Positions 58,862-64,000 of a DNA stretch of 64,000 bases are shown piece after piece; the first letter of the stretch is position 1, and each line of letters begins with the position of its first letter. The notes under the pieces are model-generated. The model saw nothing but the letters and a program-made list of their open reading frames with translations. It had not been told where the DNA came from and searched no databases. Made by a program: the position numbers and the translations under genes. The DNA comes from Cellulomonas dongxiuzhuiae (lineage in GTDB: Bacteria; Actinomycetota; Actinomycetes; Actinomycetales; Cellulomonadaceae), in contig NZ_CP076023.1 in assembly GCF_018623035.1 (NCBI RefSeq), forward strand, positions 3,906,001 to 3,970,000, read 5' to 3'.

Positions 58862-60658
58862 GTGACGGAAGAGGTCGGCCGGGGCACGGTGCTCGCCGGG
58901 CGCTACCGGGTGGTCGACCCGTTGCCGTCCGACCTCGACGACGTCTCCGTGTGGCGCGCGACCGACCAGATCCTCGACCGCCCCGTGCGGGTGCGCGTGC
59001 TGCAGTCCGGTGCCGTCGCCCCTGCGCTCGACGCGGCCCGCCGCGCCGCGCTGGTCACCGACTCACGCCTGGTGCGCGTGCTCGACGTGGGCATGCACGG
59101 GGGCGCGGGCTACGTGGTGTCCGAGCAGATCAGCGGCGCGTCGCTCGCCCAGCTGGTCGAGCGCGGTGCGCTGACGGCCGACCAGGCGCGCGCGGTCGTC
59201 GGCGAGGCGGCCGCCGCGCTCGAGGTCGCGCGCCGCCGCGGCGTTCACCACCTGGCGCTGCGGCCCTCGGTCGTGCACGTGTCGGCCGACGGTCGTGTCC
59301 TCGTCTCCGGGCTCGCGATCGACGCCGCGCTGCTGGGCACCGCACAGGCCGACTCCGCGGCGACGAGCCGCACCGACGCGGTCGACCTCGTCCGGCTGCT
59401 GTACACGGGCCTGACGGGTCGCTGGCCCGCGGGCCCCGACGACGTCCGCACGACGAGCGTGCCGGCGGCGCCCGTGCTCGACGGTGTCCCCGTGCCGCCG
59501 GGTGAGATCGCGTCGGGCATCCCCAACGACCTCGACACCCTGTGCTCCGTGACCCTCGGCCCGCACGAGGACGGTCCGCACTCCCCCGGTGACGTCGTGC
59601 ACGAGCTCGAGCCCTGGGGTGAGATCCGGATCGGGCGTGCCGCCGACGACACCGCCGGTCGGGGCGGCGCGGTCGCCGCAGGTGCCGCCGCCGCCGTCGC
59701 CGGGGACGAGCCCGAGCGACCTGCCGCACCCGTGCGCGTCGCCCGGCAGTCCGTGCGCTCGGCGTTCGACGAGCTGCCGGCCGGGACACCGCGTCCCGGG
59801 ACACCGCCGCCCGCCGTGCCCACGCGCAGCCCGAACGGACGCGTCGAGCGCACCGGGGTGCTGCCGGTGGGCGTCGCCGCGACGCCGGCAGGCCCCGCCA
59901 CGCCGCCGAGCCCCGCGGCGCTGCCACCCCTCGTGCGTGAGCCCGAGACGGACCTGTGGGACGACGGCGGCAGCTTCGCCGACGACCCGTTCGCGTTCGT
60001 CGAGGAGGAGGAGGAGACGCGCCGCCGGTTCGACCCGACGGCCCTCGTCCTCGTGCTCGTCGGTGTCGCCGTGCTCATCGGCCTGGTGTTCGCAGCGCGG
60101 TCGCTGTTCACCTCGCCGGTCGGGGACCGCGAGCCTGTCGCCCAGCAGACCACCGGCCAGGAGCCCCCGGAGACCGAGGCGGCCGCGCCGCCCGTCGCGG
60201 AGGAGCCGGCCGAGGAGCCGCCGCAGGCCGTGCCTCCGACCATCGCGTCGATCCGGACGTTCGACCCGACCGACGCGGCGGGTGAGCGCGTCGAGAACGT
60301 CGAGCTCGCCGTCGACGGCGACCCCTCGACGTTCTGGTTCTCCTACACGTACAACCGGCCGGACTTCGGCGGGTTGAAGGAGGGCATGGGCCTCGAGCTC
60401 ACGTTCGCCGAGGCGAGCACCGTGTCGGGCGTGACCCTCCACGTCAACGGCACCGGCGGCAACGTCGAGGTGCGCGCGACCAACGGTGGCGCCCCGACCG
60501 AGGGGCCCCTGCTCGCGTCGAGCACGCTGAGCCAGTCGACGGTGCTGACGTTCGCCGAGCCCGTGCAGACCTCGACGCTCGTCCTGTACTTCACCGAGCT
60601 GCCGACCAACGCCGCGGGCCAGTTCCGCCTCGAGGTCACGGAGATCACGGTCAGCTGA
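58862..60658 (+). CDS. Pseudokinase/discoidin-like protein downstream of MurJ
   Basis: 598 residues, GTG 58862. Residues 10-230 keep the fold of a Ser/Thr protein kinase ([26 protein letters not shown]...RPVRVRVL), but the catalytic HRD Asp is lost ([12 protein letters not shown]) and DFG is SGLAID, so it should bind but not phosphorylate. A Pro/Arg-rich linker, one membrane helix ([19 protein letters not shown], about 395-413) and an extracellular discoidin-like domain ([18 protein letters not shown]) follow. In mycobacteria the equivalent domains are fused to MurJ (Rv3910) and recruit FhaA; here they are a separate protein. Confidence 0.85.
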   Translation: MTEEVGRGTVLAGRYRVVDPLPSDLDDVSVWRATDQILDRPVRVRVLQSGAVAPALDAARRAALVTDSRLVRVLDVGMHGGAGYVVSEQISGASLAQLVERGALTADQARAVVGEAAAALEVARRRGVHHLALRPSVVHVSADGRVLVSGLAIDAALLGTAQADSAATSRTDAVDLVRLLYTGLTGRWPAGPDDVRTTSVPAAPVLDGVPVPPGEIASGIPNDLDTLCSVTLGPHEDGPHSPGDVVHELEPWGEIRIGRAADDTAGRGGAVAAGAAAAVAGDEPERPAAPVRVARQSVRSAFDELPAGTPRPGTPPPAVPTRSPNGRVERTGVLPVGVAATPAGPATPPSPAALPPLVREPETDLWDDGGSFADDPFAFVEEEEETRRRFDPTALVLVLVGVAVLIGLVFAARSLFTSPVGDREPVAQQTTGQEPPETEAAAPPVAEEPAEEPPQAVPPTIASIRTFDPTDAAGERVENVELAVDGDPSTFWFSYTYNRPDFGGLKEGMGLELTFAEASTVSGVTLHVNGTGGNVEVRATNGGAPTEGPLLASSTLSQSTVLTFAEPVQTSTLVLYFTELPTNAAGQFRLEVTEITVS

Positions 60659-60701
60659 CGGCCGCCGCGCGGCACCGGGTGGTGGACGGCGTCCGCGGCG
60701 G

Positions 60702-60727
60702 GGAACAGAAGCGCTCTACGATCGGTT
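60702..60727 (+). promoter_or_regulatory. SigR/SigH-type promoter for trxB-trxA
   Basis: GGAAC (60702-60706), 18 bases, GTT (60725-60727): the -35/-10 pattern of the thiol-oxidation sigma factor SigR (Streptomyces) or SigH (Mycobacterium), whose regulon includes trxBA. Confidence 0.65.
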
Positions 60728-60800
60728 GCACGATCCAGATCCCGGGCCGTCCTGCGGCCCCGTCGCCGCGGCGACGTCGACCGACCCAGCGAGGCACCCT

Positions 60801-61838
60801 GTGACCGAACCCGCCGCCCAGCCCACCTCCGACGACGTGCGCGACCTCGTCGTCGTCGGTTCGGGACCTGCCGGGTACACCGCCGCCATCTACGCCGCGC
60901 GTGCCGGGCTGGCCCCCGTCGTGCTCGCCGGGTCCGTCACCGCCGGCGGTGCGCTGATGAACACGACCGAGGTCGAGAACTTCCCCGGCTTCCCCGACGG
61001 CATCCAGGGCCCCGAGCTCATGGACTCGATGCAGAAGCAGGCCGAGAAGTTCGGTGCGCAGGTGCTGTGGGACGACGCGACGTCGCTCGACCTCACCGGT
61101 GACGTCAAGGTCGTCACGACGGGCGGCGGCGAGGTCTTCCGCGCCCGCGCCGTCATCCTGGCGACGGGCTCGGCGTACCGCGAGCTCGGACTCCCCGACG
61201 AGAAGCGGCTCTCCGGCCGCGGGGTCTCCTGGTGCGCCACCTGCGACGGGTTCTTCTTCCGCGACCAGGACATCCTCGTCGTCGGCGGCGGCGACTCCGC
61301 CGTCGAGGAGGCGACGTTCCTGTCGCGGTTCGGCAAGACCGTCACGATGGTCCACCGCCGCGACCAGCTCCGGGCCTCGAAGATCATGGCGGACCGTGCG
61401 GCTGCCGACCCCAAGATCTCGTTCGCCTGGAACTCCCAGGTCGTCGCGATCCACGGCGAGGAGAAGGTCACGGGCGTGACCCTGCAGGACACCGTGACGG
61501 GTGAGACCCGCCAGGTCGACGCGGGCGGCCTGTTCGTCGCGATCGGCCACGTGCCGCGCACCGAGCTGCTCATCGGCCAGGTCGACCTGGACGAGAACGG
61601 GTACGTGCAGGTCGAGGGCAGGTCCACGCGCACCAACCTCACGGGCGTCTTCGCGTGCGGCGACGTGGTCGACCACACCTACCGGCAGGCGATCACCGCC
61701 GCCGGCTCCGGCTGTGCGGCTGCGCTCGACGCGCAGCACTACCTGGCAGGGCTGGCGGACGTCGTGACGGACGTGGTCGACCCGGTCTCCCCCGGGTCGG
61801 CGCTGGTGGTCGACGAGAGCACGCAGGAGGCGCGATGA
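60801..61838 (+). CDS. trxB: Thioredoxin reductase
   Basis: 345 residues, GTG 60801. FAD loop [21 protein letters not shown], redox pair CATC (145-148, in [10 protein letters not shown]), NADPH loop [15 protein letters not shown] and the C-terminal [26 protein letters not shown]. Passes electrons from NADPH to thioredoxin. The C-terminal 30 residues extend past the usual end. Operon with trxA (overlap ATGA). Confidence 0.97.
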   Translation: MTEPAAQPTSDDVRDLVVVGSGPAGYTAAIYAARAGLAPVVLAGSVTAGGALMNTTEVENFPGFPDGIQGPELMDSMQKQAEKFGAQVLWDDATSLDLTGDVKVVTTGGGEVFRARAVILATGSAYRELGLPDEKRLSGRGVSWCATCDGFFFRDQDILVVGGGDSAVEEATFLSRFGKTVTMVHRRDQLRASKIMADRAAADPKISFAWNSQVVAIHGEEKVTGVTLQDTVTGETRQVDAGGLFVAIGHVPRTELLIGQVDLDENGYVQVEGRSTRTNLTGVFACGDVVDHTYRQAITAAGSGCAAALDAQHYLAGLADVVTDVVDPVSPGSALVVDESTQEAR

Positions 61839-62185
61839 GCACGACGGACGTCACCGACCTGACCTTCGAGGCCGAGGTCCTGCGCAGCGAGGTCCCGGTG
61901 GTCGTGGACTTCTGGGCCGCCTGGTGCGGACCGTGCCGCCTCGTCGCCCCGGTCATCGAAGAGCTCTCGGAGGAGTACTCCGGTCGGGTGAAGTTCGTGA
62001 AGGTCGACACCGAGGCGAACCCCGGGCTCTTCGAGGACTTCAAGGTCCAGTCGATCCCGTACATCGCGTTCTTCACCGGCGGGGAGATGGAGAACAGCCT
62101 CATCGGCGCCCGACCGAAGGCGGTCCTCCGGGAGGCCGTCGAGGAGCTGCTCGCGGCGACGGTCGACGACACGCCGCAGGGCTGA
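61835..62185 (+). CDS. trxA: Thioredoxin
   Basis: 116 residues, ATG 61835. Active site WCGPC (30-34) in [22 protein letters not shown]; cis-proline in [10 protein letters not shown]. Reduces protein disulfides with TrxB. The last residues and stop are duplicated downstream in a 32-base tandem repeat. Confidence 0.97.
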   Translation: MSTTDVTDLTFEAEVLRSEVPVVVDFWAAWCGPCRLVAPVIEELSEEYSGRVKFVKVDTEANPGLFEDFKVQSIPYIAFFTGGEMENSLIGARPKAVLREAVEELLAATVDDTPQG

Positions 62186-62240
62186 AGACGACGCACACCG
62201 ACGGCGTGCAGGGCTGAAGCCGACGCCCACCGACGTCGTG
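62177..62240 (+). repeat. 32-base tandem duplication across the trxA stop
   Basis: Unit 1 (62177-62208) and unit 2 (62209-62240) differ at 3 of 32 bases; each has CAGGGCTGAAG with the trxA stop TGA. Confidence 0.7.
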
Positions 62241-62253
62241 CGGGTGTGAGGCG

Positions 62254-62282
62254 GACGTGACGGGCACGGCTGCCGTCACGTC
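62254..62282 (+). terminator. Terminator after trxBA
   Basis: GACGTGACGG (62254-62263) and its perfect complement CCGTCACGTC (62273-62282), nine-base loop. The rest of 62283-62544 has no recognisable gene. Confidence 0.7.
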
Positions 62283-62544
62283 GCTTGGCCTCGGCCGGCG
62301 ACCCCGTACGCGACGCCTCGCGCGTCGCGCTACTGCGCAGCTGTACAGGGCACGCCGGGGCTCCGTGGAGTCCCGGCGCGCTACCCGGCGCCTTTCCGGC
62401 CCCGGATGGCCTGCTCAGGCGGGGACAAGCGCGCCGCCGCCAGACCCGCCCCGAGCCGCCCGTCCCCCTCGGGCGCTCTCCGGGCCGCCTGGCAAACTAC
62501 TGAGCCATGCTCAGGACTGCGGATCAGCGCGGATCCGACCCGAA

Positions 62545-63720
62545 TCAGCTCTTGAGGACGCCCGGGTCCTCCGGCGCGAGGGCGCCGAGGATCCGGTTCA
62601 GGTCCTGCACCGAGGCGAACTCGACCGTCAGCTTCCCCCGGGTCTTGCCGAGGTCGACCTTGACGCGCGTCTCGAACCGGTCCGAGAGCCGCGATGCGAG
62701 CTCATCGAGCGCCTCGTTGCGGATCCCTGCGCGCGGGCGCTGCTTTCGCGTCGGTGCCGACTCGTCGCCACCGAGCGCGACGATCTCCTCGACCGCACGG
62801 ACCGACAGCCCTTCGGAGACGATCCGCTGCGCGAGCCGCTCGATCGCTGCTCCGTCACCCAGACCGAGCAGGGCGCGCGCATGCCCCGCCGAGAGCACCC
62901 CTGCCGCCACGCGACGCTGCACGAGAGGCGGGAGCCGCAGCAGCCGTAGCGTGTTCGAGATCTGCGGACGGGAGCGGTGGATACGGGTGGCGAGCTGCTC
63001 GTGGGTGCACCCGAAGTCGTCGAGCAGCTGCTGGTACGCCGCAGCCTCCTCGAGCGGGTTCAGCTGCGACCGGTGCAGGTTCTCCAGGAGCGCATCGCGC
63101 AGGAGGTCGGAGTCCTCGGTCTCACGGATGATCGCGGGGATCGCCGTGAGGCCCGCCTCCTGCGTGGCACGCCACCTGCGCTCCCCCATGATCAGCTCGT
63201 AGCCGTCGTCGACCGCTCGCACGACGACCGGCTGGAGGACGCCCACCTCACGGATCGAGCCCACGAGCTCGCTCAGCGCGTCCTCGTCGAAGACGGTCCG
63301 CGGCTGGCGGGGGTTGGGTCGGATCGAGCCGACCGGCAGCTCGGCGAAGCGGGCGCCGGGCACCGGGACGAGCCCGTCGATGTCCGCGACCTCGGCCATC
63401 GCAAGGGGCGCCGGGCCGGACGCCGCGTCGTCGGCTGCGGGTGCGCCGGCAGGTGTGCCTCCCGGGACGACGTCCGCGCTGGTGCCCCCGGCCGGCACAC
63501 CCTGCTCCGGCGCCTCGGTCTTCTCCGGGGTCGTCTCGGCGGCGCCCGCGGCTGCGGTCGCGGCGGCGGCCTCCGCAGCAGCGGCCTGGTCGGCTGCAGC
63601 CTTCACGGCATCCGGGAAGAACACGTCGACGGGTCGGTCGCCGGTGCTGCGCGGTGTGTCGAGGCCGGTCGGGATGAGTGCTCCCAGACCACGGCCGAGA
63701 CCGCGACGCTTCTCGCTCAC
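62545..63720 (-). CDS. parB: Chromosome-partitioning protein ParB
   Basis: 391 residues. N-terminal [13 protein letters not shown] tag that contacts ParA; an Ala/Pro-rich insert (about 34-95); ParB/Srx CTPase domain with [34 protein letters not shown] and GERRWRA; DNA-binding helix-turn-helix [23 protein letters not shown]. It loads at parS and spreads to guide segregation. Its ATG overlaps the parA stop. No perfect parS (TGTTTCACGTGAAACA) was seen in the window. Confidence 0.96.
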   Translation of the reverse strand: MSEKRRGLGRGLGALIPTGLDTPRSTGDRPVDVFFPDAVKAAADQAAAAEAAAATAAAGAAETTPEKTEAPEQGVPAGGTSADVVPGGTPAGAPAADDAASGPAPLAMAEVADIDGLVPVPGARFAELPVGSIRPNPRQPRTVFDEDALSELVGSIREVGVLQPVVVRAVDDGYELIMGERRWRATQEAGLTAIPAIIRETEDSDLLRDALLENLHRSQLNPLEEAAAYQQLLDDFGCTHEQLATRIHRSRPQISNTLRLLRLPPLVQRRVAAGVLSAGHARALLGLGDGAAIERLAQRIVSEGLSVRAVEEIVALGGDESAPTRKQRPRAGIRNEALDELASRLSDRFETRVKVDLGKTRGKLTVEFASVQDLNRILGALAPEDPGVLKS

Positions 63721-64000
63721 TGGTCCTCCTGTGCAGAGCCGCCAGGTGCCTCGGCGGCGGTGGGGGTGGTGGTGCTGGGGCCTGCTCGCTCGGCCAGCTC
63801 GCGTGCGGCCTCGAGATACGCGAGGGCGCCGGACGAGCCACCGTCGTACGTCATGACGGTCTGGCCGTAGCTCGGTGCCTCGGAGATGCGCACGGAACGC
63901 GGGACCGTCGTGCGCAGGGTGCGCTCAGGGAAGTGCGTCCGCACCTCCTGCGCTACCTGCTGCGCCAGGTTGGTCCGTGCGTCGTACATCGTCAGCAGGA
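63717..64000 (-). CDS. parA: ParA/Soj chromosome-partitioning ATPase (3' part)
   Basis: Only the last 94 residues are in the window; the gene continues past the right edge. [21 protein letters not shown] and [21 protein letters not shown] are the ParA signature near the C-terminus. A nucleoid-bound ATPase that works with ParB. The tail has a low-complexity end ([14 protein letters not shown]). Confidence 0.95.
   Translation of the reverse strand, partial: LLTMYDARTNLAQQVAQEVRTHFPERTLRTTVPRSVRISEAPSYGQTVMTYDGGSSGALAYLEAARELAERAGPSTTTPTAAEAPGGSAQEDQ

Noticed and set aside
54658..58887. 1409-codon minus-strand open frame
   Set aside because: It is antisense to the NUDIX, DUF6049 and murJ genes. 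Long noise frames are common at this G+C content.
62186..62544. parS site for ParB
   Set aside because: No sequence close to TGTTTCACGTGAAACA was found here or elsewhere by eye.
1..64000. tRNA, rRNA and CRISPR arrays
   Set aside because: Looked for tRNA T-arm motifs, rRNA blocks and regularly spaced short repeats; none was seen. The R repeats are too far apart and too long for CRISPR.

Overview
The window is about 73-75% G+C DNA (estimated by eye) from an actinobacterium, most likely a Cellulomonas-like member of the Micrococcales. The codon use, the many GTG starts and the four-base stop/start overlaps fit. So does the conserved gene order on the right, which is the familiar flank of an actinobacterial replication origin: dnaB, rplI-rpsR-ssb-rpsF, a class A penicillin-binding protein, padR-ino1, CCA-adding enzyme, NUDIX hydrolase, DUF6049 protein, murJ, pseudokinase, trxB-trxA, parB-parA. 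The origin itself should lie just beyond the right edge. Several genes have TANNNT exactly 6-7 bases before the start codon, so leaderless mRNAs are probably common.

Bases 1-17,730 hold ordinary accessory genes: a DJ-1-like protein, two Rossmann oxidoreductases with a divergent TetR regulator, a secreted ricin-type lectin, a VapC toxin with an odd antitoxin, a membrane alpha/beta-hydrolase, HAD and nucleotidyltransferase genes, and a two-component system divergent from an ABC exporter. Mixed in are decayed genes: a TmrB-like kinase with an extra G, an XRE regulator without its HTH, and an epimerase tail.

Bases 17,981-24,658 form one tightly overlapping seven-gene operon on the minus strand. 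It encodes an amino-acid permease, a cupin, a methionyl-tRNA-synthetase-like protein, a periplasmic-binding-fold protein, a DAO-type flavoprotein, a GNAT acyltransferase and a lysine/ornithine-type N-monooxygenase. The cupin, MetRS-like, N-monooxygenase and DAO set is what is known for hydrazine synthetase pathways, which make an N-N bond between N6-hydroxylysine and glycine and then release hydrazinoacetate. I read this as an undescribed hydrazine-metabolite cluster.

Bases 24,700-33,600 are a mosaic island. It has at least six copies of one dispersed repeat, several copies of a second, a segmental duplication, truncated genes and proteins of unknown function. Its most surprising gene encodes a bacterial protein with a ubiquitin domain (41 of 50 residues identical to eukaryotic ubiquitin over the core), an FN3 domain and a sortase-like LAATG/transmembrane tail, but no signal peptide.

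Bases 33,580-64,000 are core chromosome with some embellishments: a DnaA-box cluster beside dnaB, a MATE transporter with a detached copy of its own C-terminus 1.4 kb away, two tandem sigma-factor/membrane beta-propeller pairs, a LOV-GAF-PP2C blue-light phosphatase, a PadR operator in front of ino1, and a GGAAC-N18-GTT promoter of the SigR/SigH type before trxBA.
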